DNA from: Hirsutella rhossiliensis
Taxonomy: Eukaryota; Ascomycota; Sordariomycetes; Hypocreales; Ophiocordycipitaceae
Assembly (NCBI RefSeq): GCF_020360975.1
Contig: NW_025408667.1
Coordinates: 806,001-870,000 of the forward strand
Direction: 5' to 3'
DNA length: 64,000 bases
The notes beneath the pieces were generated by a model. That model searched no databases. It worked only from the letters and a program-made list of their open reading frames with translations, and was not told the origin of the DNA. Positions 22,002-33,375 of this stretch are shown here, one piece after another. The first letter of the stretch is position 1, and each line of letters starts with the position of its first letter. The position numbers and the translations under genes are program-made.

Positions 22002-22359
22002 TCTGGGGACAATAAAGATAATATATGAGGCGGTTCCTGCCTTTGAACTCCGCTTCCCCTAACCCTTTTACTACCGGTACACTACTGCCAGATGAGCATG
22101 TTTTCATGATCCAAAAGCAGGTTTTTCTCTTGTCTTGGGAGATATAGACGCGAATGAATCCGAAGCAATGGATTCAGAATCGAAGAAACATAACTAACAC
22201 AGGCTCAGAATCCATTGTCGCCAGGTGATAATGGTATGCTGTGGGTTGGTGGTGAGGCTGATTTTGTGGATGTGCGGATTTGTAGCGGGGTTCCAGGCCC
22301 ACAGCCCTGTAGGTAGCCCCCTGTAGGAACCCTTGTTAGTGGCGTGGTTCAGCCAATAG

Positions 22360-22436
22360 TATGGAAATACATGGATCCATATCCATACCTATTCCATGCC
22401 ATTCATGGAAAGGGTATTTCCATATTTAGATATGGA
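22360..22436. repeat. Subterminal TATGGA-type repeats of hAT element
   Basis: Several direct and inverted copies of ATGGATAT / TATGGAAA are packed next to the right inverted end. Such arrays bind the transposase in known hAT elements; that role is inferred here. Confidence 0.55.
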
Positions 22437-22447
22437 AAACCACCCTG
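22431..22447 (-). repeat. Right inverted end of hAT element
   Basis: This is the inverted copy of the 17-bp left end. GCCAAGAT follows at 22448-22455. Confidence 0.95.
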
Positions 22448-22455
22448 GCCAAGAT

Positions 22456-22864
22456 CCTCTCCTTGTCCCATAGACAATGCAGCCCTGGTCTAGTTGTCGA
22501 ACAGCTCGCCACTTGGGACATGCTTCTTCCTTGTCTTTCTTTTCTTCTTCTCTGCTTGGGACTCGGCCCCGGCGGATCCGGCCTTGGGGGCGAGATTGAA
22601 GACGGCTGGCGCTCTCCGCACACAACCTGCTAAAGTCCGGTCTGAGTCCGCGGACTCTGAAGGTGGTCCGTTTCCGCGGGAATCTTTCATGTTTCATAAC
22701 AAGGAATATGTGCCTTGCGTCTTGTTCTTGATCTCGCATGCTCTGCAACGTCAAGGGTTCTGTTCTCAGTTACCGTCCGCTCGCCAGAGTCCCGAGTCTG
22801 GACCACACATGACGACGGGCAGAGGGACTGACAGTATAGAGGGATCATCGCCACCACTCTTATC
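22456..22864. other. Intergenic stretch between hAT element and MFS gene
   Basis: This 409-bp interval is the probable promoter and leader of the transporter. It has CT-rich runs near 22530-22560. The hAT insertion ends 417 bp before the start codon, so it lies within a plausible regulatory distance. Confidence 0.45.
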
Positions 22865-24682
22865 ATGATGGCAACGTCCCAAGACGACGCCGAGGGCCAG
22901 GCCAAGGGCGGAAGCAGCATCTCCGGCGGCGGCGGCGGCAGCGGCAGAATACCGTACTGGCGCCTGGTGGTTGATCAGGCCGGCATCACGCCCGAGGTGG
23001 CCAGGTTCCCCTATCCCGGGTCCGGCACGGCCGAGGACCCGTACCTGGTGCAGTGGATCCCCGACGACCCCCGGAACCCGATGCAGTTCAGCAGCGCGAC
23101 CAAGTGGTTCATCACCATGACGGTTGCCATCGCCACGCTGGCCGTGACCCTCGTCTCGTCGGCCTACACGGGCGGCATCGTTCAGATCATGCACGACTTC
23201 TCCATCGGCCAGGAGGTGGCCACGCTGGGCGTCTCCCTCTTCGTCCTCGGCTTCGCCGTCGGGCCGTTGCTGTGGGCACCCCTGAGCGAGCTGTTCGGCC
23301 GCCAGGTCCTCTTCATCGCCACCTATGCCGCCCTCACAGCCTTCAACGCCGGCTGCGCGGGCGCCCGGAATGCCTGGACCCTCATGATCCTGCGCTTCTT
23401 GGCTGGCGCCTTTGGCTCCTCGCCCCTGACCAACGCCGGCGGCACCATCGCCGACATGTTCCCGGCCTCGCAGCGAGGGCTTGCCCTGGCCATCTTCGCC
23501 GCCGCCCCCTTTCTCGGCCCCGTCCTGGGCCCCGTCATCGGCGGCTTCCTCGGCATCACGGCCGGCTGGCGCTGGGTCATGGGCTTCCTCGCCGCCTTCT
23601 CCGGCGCCCTCTGGATCACGGGTTGCCTCTGCCTGCCGGAGACGTACTCGCCCGTCCTGCTCCGCAAGCGCGCCGCCGCCCTCTCCCGCGCCTCGGGCCG
23701 CTGCTACGTGAGCGCCGCCGACCACGCCCAGGGCAAGATTTCGCTGGGCGAGTCCATCAGGACGGCGCTGCTGCGGCCCTGGATCCTGCTCTTCCGCGAG
23801 CCCATTGTCCTGCTCCTGTCCATCTTCATGGCCATCATCTACGGCACCCTCTACATGCTCTTTGCCGCCTTCCCCATCGTCTACGTCAAGGGCCGCGGCT
23901 GGAACCAGGGCGTCGGCGGCCTCGCGTTCCTCGGCATCATGGTCGGCATGCTGTTTGCCATTGCCTACACCATCCCGGCCAACAAGCGCTACGTCCGCAT
24001 CGAGCGCGAGCACGACGGGTTTGCGCCTCCCGAGGCCCGGCTCCCGGCCGCCATGATCGGCGCCGTGGCGCTCCCCATCGGCCTCTTCTGGTTTGCGTGG
24101 ACCAACGACGCCTCGATCCACTGGATGGTCAGCATAGCGGCCGGCGTCCCCTTTGGCTTCGGCATGGTGCTCGTCTTCCTCAGCATCATGAACTATCTCA
24201 TCGACGCCTACACCATCTTTGCCGCCTCCGTCCTCGCCGCAAACTCGGTCCTGCGCTCCTTGTTCGGCGCAGCCTTCCCCCTCTTCACTAGCTACATGTA
24301 CGAAGGCCTGGGCATCCACTGGGCGTCGTCGATCCCGGCTTTTCTGGCTCTCGCGTGCGTGCCGTTCCCCTTTCTCTTTTACCATTACGGGCCGGCCATC
24401 CGCGCGCGATGCAAGTTCGCTGCCGAATCGGCCGCCTTTATGAGGAGGCTTCGAGAGGGCGCAGCCCAGTCGGAAGAGAAAGTGGTGGACGAAAAGGCGT
24501 CGAGCGAGAAGGACGAGGTGTCGAGCGGCGATGGTGAAGCCACGGAGAGCGAGGAGCTGCCGTTTGAGCCGGTCACGGGGACTCTCTCCCGTCCGTCCAT
24601 CCGTACTATGGGATCCAGGACATACGAGGGTAACCCGTACGACATTGACCGGGTGAACAGTCGGCGTTCATTTGTCGCATGA
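22865..24682 (+). CDS. MFS exporter, DHA1 drug/polyamine type
   Basis: This intronless gene encodes a 605-aa integral membrane protein of the major facilitator superfamily. A cytoplasmic N-terminus with a Gly-rich run (about 20-27) leads to WIPDDPRNPMQF, the usual lead-in of fungal DHA1 transporters. About 12 hydrophobic segments follow, starting near residues 82-101. The motif A equivalent PLLWAPLSELFGRQ is at about 134-147. Motif C-like glycines (PFLGPVLGPVIGGFLG) follow in TM5. The C-terminal tail is charged and Ser/Glu-rich. This family moves drugs, polyamines or secondary metabolites out of the cell using the proton gradient. ATG-ATG occurs at the start; either Met could be used. Third-codon GC is very high, which opens a long false frame on the opposite strand. 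The substrate is unknown. Confidence 0.92.
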   Translation: MMATSQDDAEGQAKGGSSISGGGGGSGRIPYWRLVVDQAGITPEVARFPYPGSGTAEDPYLVQWIPDDPRNPMQFSSATKWFITMTVAIATLAVTLVSSAYTGGIVQIMHDFSIGQEVATLGVSLFVLGFAVGPLLWAPLSELFGRQVLFIATYAALTAFNAGCAGARNAWTLMILRFLAGAFGSSPLTNAGGTIADMFPASQRGLALAIFAAAPFLGPVLGPVIGGFLGITAGWRWVMGFLAAFSGALWITGCLCLPETYSPVLLRKRAAALSRASGRCYVSAADHAQGKISLGESIRTALLRPWILLFREPIVLLLSIFMAIIYGTLYMLFAAFPIVYVKGRGWNQGVGGLAFLGIMVGMLFAIAYTIPANKRYVRIEREHDGFAPPEARLPAAMIGAVALPIGLFWFAWTNDASIHWMVSIAAGVPFGFGMVLVFLSIMNYLIDAYTIFAASVLAANSVLRSLFGAAFPLFTSYMYEGLGIHWASSIPAFLALACVPFPFLFYHYGPAIRARCKFAAESAAFMRRLREGAAQSEEKVVDEKASSEKDEVSSGDGEATESEELPFEPVTGTLSRPSIRTMGSRTYEGNPYDIDRVNSRRSFVA

Positions 24683-26303
24683 GACATACAATACGACGAA
24701 TGCTCTTCTTGTCCTACTCGGTGCCTATTCTTATTTCTTGTCAAGCATTGCACTCCGTACGTTCTCATGTCAGGGGACATTCTGTACATGACGCAAAAAA
24801 CGAAGATGGAAACGAGACATGAATGCAATTGTGGGCGCGGGAGGATGTAGGTTGTCGAAGCACGATCCGGATCTCATCGTTCACGAAACGACGGGATGAA
24901 TCTCTGAAACGAAGGTGTGCTTGAGTTGAAAAGTGTACATAATAACTTCGGGAACACGTAGCGATTTGGCTCTCAACAACATGGTCTGGGAATGTCGGGC
25001 ATATATACAAGAGTCGAGCCCGGTGAAGCCCCCCTGTCGACTTCCGGCCCTCTTTGATGCTTTCCATGGCCATGAATAAGTACTCTGCATATGTGTGTAT
25101 GCCGTTCGCTTGTGGGGGCGAGACCGGGGCCATGGAGAGACAACATGGCAGGGCAACAACTCGGCCTTCACCGAGACGCCGCTACCCGCAGCTCGAGCGC
25201 CAGCGTGGCCACGGGATAGGCTGCAGCTCGCCAATCTGACCGATTTCTTGGAGCCCCCTGCATCATTTTGGCCCGTCTCATCATTATGGCCCGCCCGTCT
25301 CATTGGCGTCGAGATGGCGTCAACCGGGCTGGGCGTTACATGTCCGTACGTGGCCTCGGCTCCGAATCTCGGCGGGCCGATTTTTTTCTCGTACGGTTGC
25401 CTGTGTCCTGAGACGAGCAGGGTTCGGAATAAGATCCGCTGAAAAGGACTGACTCGGACAGGCTCCACGGGAAGTCAGTCAGTCACATCACTACACCGGT
25501 ATTGCTTTTCCAGACGGGAGAGATTTCAACTACAGTCTGTCTTACCCTGCGTAAGGGTATAGAATAATACGAATAGAGGAAGTGGCTGGTCAGTTGAAAG
25601 GCCTCGGATTGCAGGACTATTGGGCCATTACCCACTACGTTTATGGACAGCCCTCTCAGCTCCGAAACTCTCTAATGTTATACGGGTGGTAGATGGTGTA
25701 GTTTGTCCTGCGCACTTATAGGGGTATCGACGCCCTCTTTGGACATGGTTACCCACCCTTGATTTTCAAACAGGATACTCGGAGCTTGACGGCACAGCAA
25801 TCGGGGCTACTGGACCCGGACGAGCCTATCCCGAGCTCGCCCATGTGTTTGCTCACGAGCGCTCGCAAAGCAGTCTTGTGATGGATTCACACGGAGCACA
25901 TGTACATGCATGGCAGCCTATAACTCGAGGCAGAGTCAACCACGAGTAATGAATGACAGTGTAAGTGGGCCTGATGGTTCGCCTAAGTATCGCATTGACC
26001 ACTCGGCAAACCCAAGGTGCCGGGGCCAAAGAACGGGGGTGGAGTGGAAACACGCGGGTCCCTGGCGTCCCCGAGCCATGTATGGGAGGGCTGCCATGGC
26101 ATTGCAAAGCTGACAGTTTTAGGCTTGTCCTGTAATTAGTGGGCGTCGTATGTTTCCGCATGGCCTCTGGGTAGATGACACTCGTGAACCATGATAATAA
26201 AGGGCGTGGGCATGGCCTGCCTGCCAGCTTCGACCTCTCTTAGCTGGTGCCCAGTAAATTCCCATTCCTTCTTGCCTGTGGCCGACGCGGCCGGCTCGTC
26301 GAG
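24683..26303. other. Intergenic stretch, no gene recognised
   Basis: The 1.6 kb between the transporter and the glycosyltransferase has short frames on both strands without conserved motifs. It is partly AT-rich around 25550-25780. The final part is the glycosyltransferase promoter. Confidence 0.5.
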
Positions 26304-27679
26304 ATGCCCCGAACATACGTGCCTGTGCGGACGGGGTGGGCCTTTGGCGTCGTCGCCTTCTTCTTCGTCATCCTCATTCTTCACAATAGCCGACGCCTGG
26401 CTGCCTCCGGTTCGCTCCTGCAGTTTCCCACCAAAGTCAAAGCTCCAGAAACACAGGGCCAAGACCGTCTGCTTGACGACATCTACAACAGCACGCTCGG
26501 GGTGGGTCAAGAGAAAAGCATCTTGCTGCAGCAAGCTTCGCTTCAGCATGGCTAACGTCTCCGCCCTTCCCTTTTTCTAGTTCGAGAAGATCATGGTCGT
26601 CAGCTTGCCCTCGCGGACCGATCGCCGGGATGGCATGGTTCTCCAATCAGCCCTCACCCACATGTCCATCGACTTCATAGACGGGCTGTCAGGCTCAGCC
26701 GTCCCGGAAAAGGCCATCCCGAAGATAGAAAACATGGGGCACATTGTCGACGCCGAGCTGGGATCTTGGAGGGGACACATGAATGCGATTCAAGAGTAGG
26801 CCGTCCGACGAACCCCTGACTTGTCGCGCAACCGACACGAGATCAAAGTCGCTGAGACCCGGCTTTAGAGTCATCCGCCAAAACCTGTCATCGGCCTTGA
26901 TCATGGAAGACGACGCCGACTGGGACATCAGACTCAAAGAACAGCTCCGCGGCGTCGCTCTCGCAACCCGAGCCCTCACGCAGCCGCTCATAGGATACCC
27001 GGACGCCTACGCTGATCCAACGTACCCCAAGCCGGCCAACAAGTCGGCATCCGTCGTTACCGAGATACCCTTCGAGAAACTTCCCAGGACGGAGCCTCCC
27101 AAAATCTCCCCATACGGCGACGACTGGGACGTCTTCTGGATCGGCCACTGCGGCCAGACCTTTCCACACAACGACAACCTGGAATTGCCCAAGGGTCGTG
27201 TGATTCGACACAAAGATGTCACGGTTCCGGAGAAGAAACATCTCGAGAGTCTCTACATTAAACCCTTTGTCCTCAAAAACGACTATCCCGATCACACCCG
27301 CGCCGTGCACCACTCCCAATGGGGTACCTGCACTCTCGGCTATGCAATCAGCCAGCGAGGAGCACGTAACATTCTGTTCCAGCTCGGCCTCAAGGGAGCC
27401 AATGCGCCATTTGATCTTATGCTTCGGGCATTTTGCGATGGAGAGCCGGGACGCGGGAAGAACAAGTGCCTGACCACGCAGCCGTCGCTGATGGAGCACT
27501 ACCGACCCGTCGGTCCCTACAAAGACGAAAGCGACATCAAGAGCGGCGTGGAAGGCTTCAGAACCGAAGGCGAGACTAAAATGATTCGATGGAGTGTGAG
27601 GCTGAATACCGAGAAGCTGATCAAGGGCGAGCCTGATCTGATCGACAAATATCCCGATGCAGAGGAGAAGAAAGAATGA
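26304..27679 (+). CDS. Glycosyltransferase family 25-like protein, Golgi type II membrane
   Basis: Exons 26304-26501, 26581-26795 and 26869-27679 give 407 aa. Introns are 79 and 73 bp, the first with a clear GCTAAC branch site. A signal anchor (WAFGVVAFFFVILIL, about residues 11-25) is followed by a luminal domain. The domain opens with KIMVVSLPSRTDRRDGM, the hallmark start of the GT25 (LPS-type glycosyltransferase) domain. It continues with SWRGHMNAI, then across intron 2 ALIMEDDADWD, where Asp153-Ala-Asp155 is the metal and sugar-nucleotide binding DxD. Fungal members are thought to decorate glycoproteins or glycans in the secretory pathway; donor and acceptor are unknown. ATG at 26304 is chosen because it is the first ATG before the membrane anchor; the upstream open frame lacks one. 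Confidence 0.88.
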
Positions 27680-28848
27680 TGACGGACTGCATTTGTAGAT
27701 ATTCATGGCAAAGAGTACGATGGACTGCATGTGTTGATACTTTGGAGTGTTTGGAGTTGGCGGACCGAGACGCGAGCTCGATGAATGAGTTACGGATCTT
27801 ACATAGAGGAGGACAAAGAGGGACCCGAACGGAGACATCTTTTGCTCGCCCAAGTCCAGGTGGCCGAGATGGAGGATATATATTGAGAAGCCATGTACAT
27901 GCTGCATATTGTTCTGAATACCATGTCAACAGATCGGCTTGACCTTGTGGCTTTGAGGCTGCAAAACGACGCTCACCAGGACTGTTTAGTATTTGCTCCG
28001 CTCCATTGTTCATTACAAAAAGATGCTTTTTGCGGTGCTAAGCCCACATATCCTTCTTCTTTTACCTGAAAGGGAACACGGACTGGAGCCAGCATTTCTG
28101 GGATCGTATTAGCCATCTTCCACACCGGCTGGTATGGGGATCGCCAGAGGGCCCTGGAACGGTTCGGTCCAGCTCAAGTTCTCGGCGCAAGTTCTGGTAC
28201 TTACTACTCAGGGCTTGCCTATAGGTAGCGAACTGCTTGATGTAGTTGTATGTAGGCTAAAAATCTTGATGTCCGGACTCTCGTGTGCTACATCAGCTCG
28301 CCTATGACCTTCTAATGCTTGCCACGCGTTTAGCAAGTCTAGACTGAAGAAGACATATATAATTGCATGTTAGTTCGATAGCTGACGAGCTAATTCGGAA
28401 AGCGCTGGAACCGCGTGCTGACCATGGGCGAATCGTCCGCAAAGACACCACTGATAATGTTCCTTGGCTGATATTGATACCAGGAGTTCACGAAGAGTCG
28501 CCTTAAGAGCAGGCCTGAGAAGCCAGCAAAAGTAGAATATAAGTTATAGCAGCTGTGCTGCTGGAGGCGTAAGTATGCTGCCTGTTTGGCAGTCGCCACA
28601 TGCATGTATTGAATTCCATCCAAGGAAGCGAATAACCCTAGACCTAAGTCCATCCATTCAAACAAGCTCATGGTTCAGACCGATGCAGCTCGCCCCTGAT
28701 AATCCGACGCATAGTGCTTGCTGGTGTGGGTATGGGTTGAATGAGGACCACTCGTGCCCTTTCCTGCATAGACTGAACCAGTCATACCTCTGGGCCTCTC
28801 TTGCAGTCCAAAAGAGACGCGGCGGGGGTCAGAGGGGAGCAAATGTAC
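27680..28848. other. Convergent intergenic stretch
   Basis: The 3' ends of the glycosyltransferase (plus) and the carboxypeptidase (minus) face each other across 1.2 kb. No conserved frame, repeat end or RNA gene is recognised. Confidence 0.5.
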
Positions 28849-30785
28849 TCACTCCGGGTCTTTGTAGGGAAGTGCTGGGCAGGTCCCCGGCGCGGGCAAT
28901 GGCTGCTTCACGATGCCCCTGTCAATGACGGCCTTTCCTTCTTCCACGGCCTTGATTTGGTTCTTGGCGCATGTGGAAGACAGGGCTCGCGCGTGGCACG
29001 TTACTGCCGGCGCCGGCGGGATGTTGAGCGTCTTTGTCGACTTGAAGGTGCCGTTGGTGCCGTAGCTGTTGCTCAGCGGGACCTTTCCCGTCGCAATGTC
29101 CTTCCTGTGCATGGCCCGACGGAACATGTGATAGGCAGCCTTGGGTTGAGACGACGGCACCATGTGGCCAGAGTGATAGACGCGGACAAAGGAGAACAGG
29201 CCGTGCTGGCGGACTTGGCCCGGCGACTTGGCCCCGTCCAAGACGACGTCGGCGTACCCGGCGCGCCGGAAGGCGGCCGACTGGCCGTGTTCCACGCTCA
29301 GGCTGATCCGCTCGCCGCCGATCCAGTTGCAAGCAAAGTCGCTGTCGCCGTAGAGCAGGGTCACCTGGATGCCCGAGTCGAGCAGACTGGCAATGTCCTT
29401 GATGAAGCCCCGTCTGTTCCGCCGCGCATAGTCGCCCGTGCTGTTAAAGGCCGCCAACACGGCATTGGAGCTGTCGGTGTAGTTGACGGGCACGCCCAGC
29501 GCCTTGAGCACCTCTTCCTGTGCCAAGTACTCGAGATAGCGGTTGGACGGGAAGGGATCCAGGTAGCAGTGGGTGATGTCGTAGTAGCCGTACTTTTTTC
29601 GAAACACGTATCCGGATTCCACCTCGTTCTGGCAATAGTCGCTGGCATCCTTGCACGCCTTGTTGACCTTGGGCACGTTGCCGTACATGTCGGCGTCCGA
29701 GGTGCTTGCGAGGTGGAGGCAGTCGACGATCTTGTCCGTGCAGCCGCCCTTCCTGAAGTGCGCAACCAAGGCCTTGGCGTATTCCTCGCGCGTGATGCCT
29801 GCGATACCAAACGGGTTCCTGTCGTAGGCGTATTCGGGATACGACTGTTCCTGGACAAGCAGGTCGATGCAGCCGTTGACGATGCCGAGGTTGGTGAGGT
29901 TGAGCGTCTTTGCGCCACGCAGCGTCCCCTTTCGGACACGCGCATTCTGCTCCAGTATGTAGGCCGAGAAGCTGGGCCCGTATCTCCCGCCATACGACTC
30001 GGTGAACATGCTGATGGAGCCATCGTTGGGACGGTGCGCCAGGAAATCATGCGTCCACACCTGGAGAAAGTTCCAGTACAGCCGGGCCGCGTTCTCCGTA
30101 GTGTTGGCCGTCGACGCCGTGTTCTGGCTGCTGAAGACGCCGGGGAAGACGGTGCGGTCCGCCGGAGGACCCTCCGTCTCAGACTTGAGGGTGGTGATGC
30201 TGCCGTTCTTGGGGTGAAAGTTCCCCGGGGTAGGGAAGTCGTAGCTGAAGCCGGTGTGGAGCGGTTGGTCGACGTAGAGCATGTTGAACTCTCGGTTCCA
30301 CGACCACTCTCTCGGGCTCGTCTTGAGATTGCCATCAACCTGGCACGGCCCGTGTTCGGTGAAGAGGCCAAACATGGACGACCCGCCGGGCCCGCCGTTG
30401 ACCCAGAGGACCAGCGGCGAGTTCTGGGGGTCCTTCTGGGCCTCAAAGTACCAGAAGAAGGTGTGGACAGGGTAGTCGTGCTGAAACTCGCGCATGGTGT
30501 TTGGCGGAAAGTTGACATAGCCAGCATACGACTTTGCGGTGCCACATATCTCTGCCTACGTGGATGTACCCCGTGTCTCGAAGATTAGAAGCCGTCATTA
30601 CCTGGAAAGGGCCTACTCGAGGACAGGACTGTTTTCATGGAGCGTACAGGAACTTCTTTGTAGGATACGTCGGCGCCCTTGAACAAGGTAGAGGGGATCT
30701 TCATGACGCCCTCCGGCTTTGGGGGCCGGTGCGTCACGGCCAGCCCGCCGAAACCCAGCAGCACTAGGCCCGATGTCAAACGCAT
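28849..30785 (-). CDS. Secreted serine carboxypeptidase, peptidase family S10
   Basis: Exons 30785-30648 and 30555-28849 give 614 aa; the 92-bp intron has a GTACGC donor. Exon 1 encodes a signal peptide ([15 protein letters not shown]) and a short propeptide ending SYKEVP. Exon 2 opens with [17 protein letters not shown], as in other fungal S10 enzymes. The substrate-binding [10 protein letters not shown] is near residue 98. The catalytic triad is Ser233 (ESYGG), Asp452 (GDSDFACNW) and His510 (SGHMVP). Several N-glycosylation sites and paired cysteines fit a secreted or vacuolar enzyme that removes C-terminal residues at acid pH. The C-terminal extension after the domain (about 60 residues, Cys-containing) is longer than in carboxypeptidase Y. 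The stop codon overlaps a GTGAGT splice-donor-like string, so a further short exon is possible but not shown. Confidence 0.9.
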
Positions 30786-32112
30786 GATGGACGTGTTTTC
30801 GAAGACTCGGCTTAGAAGATGTGGGCACAGTCGACAGAGGGCGTTGTGTGTCGATAGTCGAGAGCAGGATTGAGGCCCTTCTTGGAGTCGATGGCTGCGC
30901 ACAACCCTTGGCCCAAGACTCTCTTCCGATGAGCCGAGAGAAAGTCAACGGCTATTGTTGGTGGATTCCGGTGGCTGGGCACCGAGTGAGGGGGAGGAGA
31001 TGCACAATGGCGCCCAATGTCTTGCTTGCTTACCGCCTCGGCGGCCTATTTCATTCCAGGCCATGAAACTGGGCGCGCGATGCAGCTCCATGACGCCACT
31101 CAGCATTCTCCAGTTGCCCGCGTCCAGTCGCAAGTCGCCCTTTCTCTCCGCCCCTTCTCACCATCCCTTCATGTGAACCCTTGTGCGCCAACACAACAGT
31201 CGCCCCCATGCCGCTCCCACCCTGGAAGGGACTCGGCATGTGGCTGCGTGAGAAAGCACGGCGTCTGTGAGCCGGCGTAAGCAATTCCCGCATGCAGAGT
31301 AACCCAAGAAAGATGAATGTGCGGAGCAGATGAAGCGACTCGGCGCCTCGGTCACGGCTCATGGTAGGGACAACTTACAGCCATCGTGTAGACATGGATT
31401 GCCCGGCCTGGGGATCCATCAATGATTCAAGGTCAACATGCTGGATACGCCGGGCCAGCACTCCTCGGTATGGCTGGTCGAACAAGCAAGGCTGCGTGTT
31501 CACCCCGGCTGCGCAAGGTATCGCGGCGGACGTTGACCGTCGATGTGCAGCTTTTACCTGAGCACAAGTAACCGACGTTCGCAGACACGGCCTGCATGTA
31601 AGAGCCATGTGCATTATAGATCCCACACCCGCGCTGGGATGGGCGATCACCGCATGGCCCGTGAACGATTACTCGAAACGCTGTCAACCTTTCTTTCCGA
31701 TCTTTGTGCGTATTTTGATGCCCTGAATATCAACCCATGCCACTGGCGTCTACTATCGACTTCAAGCCCCCTGCCCCGTTCTGTCATTGTGAAATCGAGA
31801 TGAGCCTGTTATGGACTACGAGTTGGGCAGTCGAATCGGCGTGCATCGGTGGCTCAGGCGTCACACACAACTTCCGCACTTCGCACCTATATAACTAACA
31901 ATGGGTTCTTGTACAAGCCAATTCCGTTAGGGGCGGCTTTTTTCCTAGGCCTTAATAGTATGGCATTGAACAGAGCCTTCGCCGTGTATGTTCGCCTTGC
32001 ACGCCGCCGTAGAACCCCAATGTTTACCCTCTCCAGATCCAGCAGATGCTGTCCCACCTGAGTCGGGATATTTCAGCCCAATCAAGAACCGCGAGGCTCA
32101 TCAACTCCTTCG
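30786..32112. other. Intergenic stretch upstream of carboxypeptidase
   Basis: This contains the carboxypeptidase promoter and the 3' flank of the next minus-strand gene. Open frames are short and unrecognised. Confidence 0.5.
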
Positions 32113-33375
32113 CTATCCCCGACCAAAGCGCAAGCCTGACCACCGCTTCGTTTGAGTCTCGTTGCTGACGTTAACATTGCCAGGCAGCCCGCCGCCGGCG
32201 CCCATACGGCTCTCTTGAAGCTCGAATACTTGGTCCGCTCTCCCGGCATCGAGCTCATGACGCTCACTGGCCTCTAGTTCTGACCTGCCGTGTCTAGGAT
32301 CGGGCCGGGCCACGCCATCCAGCTCCGGCTTGTTCCAGCCTGCAGCCGCCGCATCCGCCTCGTGACGTTTCCTCCGCCGATTCCAGAGCAAGGCGACGGC
32401 CACGCCCAGGAGTGCGATCAAGCCGACGGCGCCAACCGCGATGCCCGCAATCGCGCCTCCGTGAAGGACTGTGCCTCGGCCCTGCCCTGAATCCTGCGCA
32501 CTTCCGCCCTGTGGATCACCGTTTTGTGTTCCTGTCGTCATCGTCGTCATCGTCAAGGAGGCTGGAACATCGTGGGGGCGGCGGTTTAGCTGGATTGTCG
32601 GCGCGTACAGCTTGACGGTCATGAATGAGACGGGCATTTTGCTCGTTCGCCCGTTCGCAGTAGAGGCGAGCGTGATGGCATAGCCGGCGTCGGTCCCGAT
32701 CATCTCCTCGAGCATCGAGTTGCCCGAGCAGGACCATTGTTTGTGCATGGCATCGAACTTGCTGACGGCGGAGGTGCAGTAGACGACGGGAGGAGATGGA
32801 GGGATATTCACTATGTAGTCGAAGCCACTAACAGCAGGAATGCCAATTACTATGCGACCTGCAGCCAAGGACGGGCCTAGGCGTCCGGGAACTGCCCATG
32901 CCCGAGGAGTCGACCATACTTACATGGGACAGCATACATAGGCGCTCTCATCGGGCAGAAGCGTCGACACGATGATGCCGTTGACGTAGAGGTAGTTGCT
33001 CGATGTATTGGATGCCGTCGCGCTGGCCACCGTCTGCCAGCTCGTCGGACACTCGAGCCCCGGCGAGAAGAAGATGCCTCGGCCTTGGAATTTGCTATAC
33101 CTACTATAGTGAGGCAAGCACGGGATGAAAGACGCCGACGGGCAGATGGAGTGGGCGCTCCTAAAGTCGGTGACAAAGATGCTCAAGTCCTTGGCATAGT
33201 CGAATCCTCCTTGGTCGAGCGTGGCGGACACGGCCGAGTCCAGCGTTCGGTCGAAGCATCGCGAGGGCGCATCAAAGGCCGTCGTCAGCGGGCCAGCGTT
33301 TTTGCGGGTTATCGTGGACCGACTTGTCTCGACCCTCGTCGATGTAGGCGTAGAAGTCGGCAGGACGGAGGCCAT
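32113..33375 (-). CDS. Single-pass membrane protein with Cys-containing ectodomain, unknown function
   Basis: Exons 33375-32924 and 32827-32113 (intron 96 bp, donor GTAAGT) give 388 aa. After a Thr/Ser-rich start the ectodomain contains LTTAFDAPSRCF, LECPTSWQTVA and, across the intron, VCCPIGFDY. This C-P-x-x-W...CCP-x-G-F arrangement recurs in many filamentous-fungal surface proteins of unknown role. A transmembrane helix (GGAIAGIAVGAVGLIALLGV) is followed by RRRKR and an acidic, Glu/Asp-rich cytoplasmic tail of about 90 residues. The layout resembles a wall-sensor or type I surface protein. The chosen ATG does not start a clear signal peptide. The frame stays open upstream to 33561 with a very basic stretch, so an upstream exon or another start is possible. 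Confidence 0.65.

Larger units (their letters stand above)
20969..22447 (-). mobile_element. Internally deleted hAT DNA transposon
   Basis: The 1,479-bp element has 17-bp terminal inverted repeats CAGGGTGGTTTTCCATA at 20969-20985 and, inverted, at 22431-22447. An exact 8-bp duplication GCCAAGAT flanks it (20961-20968 and 22448-22455). CAG...CTG termini and an 8-bp duplication are the hallmark of hAT elements. It contains only the C-terminal portion of a hAT transposase on the minus strand. Copies of TATGGA/TCCATA motifs cluster near 22360-22436, probably subterminal binding repeats. It cannot supply its own transposase, but the intact ends could be moved by a full-length relative. Confidence 0.95.

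Noticed and set aside
22766..24385. 539-codon open frame opposite the MFS gene, plus other long frames overlapping it
   Set aside because: High third-position GC of the real gene keeps these frames open. They have low-complexity Gly/Glu/Asp or Arg/His composition and no domain.
28801..30588. 595-codon plus-strand frame opposite the carboxypeptidase
   Set aside because: It is a shadow of the S10 gene, has no recognisable motif and would begin with a non-ATG or random Met.
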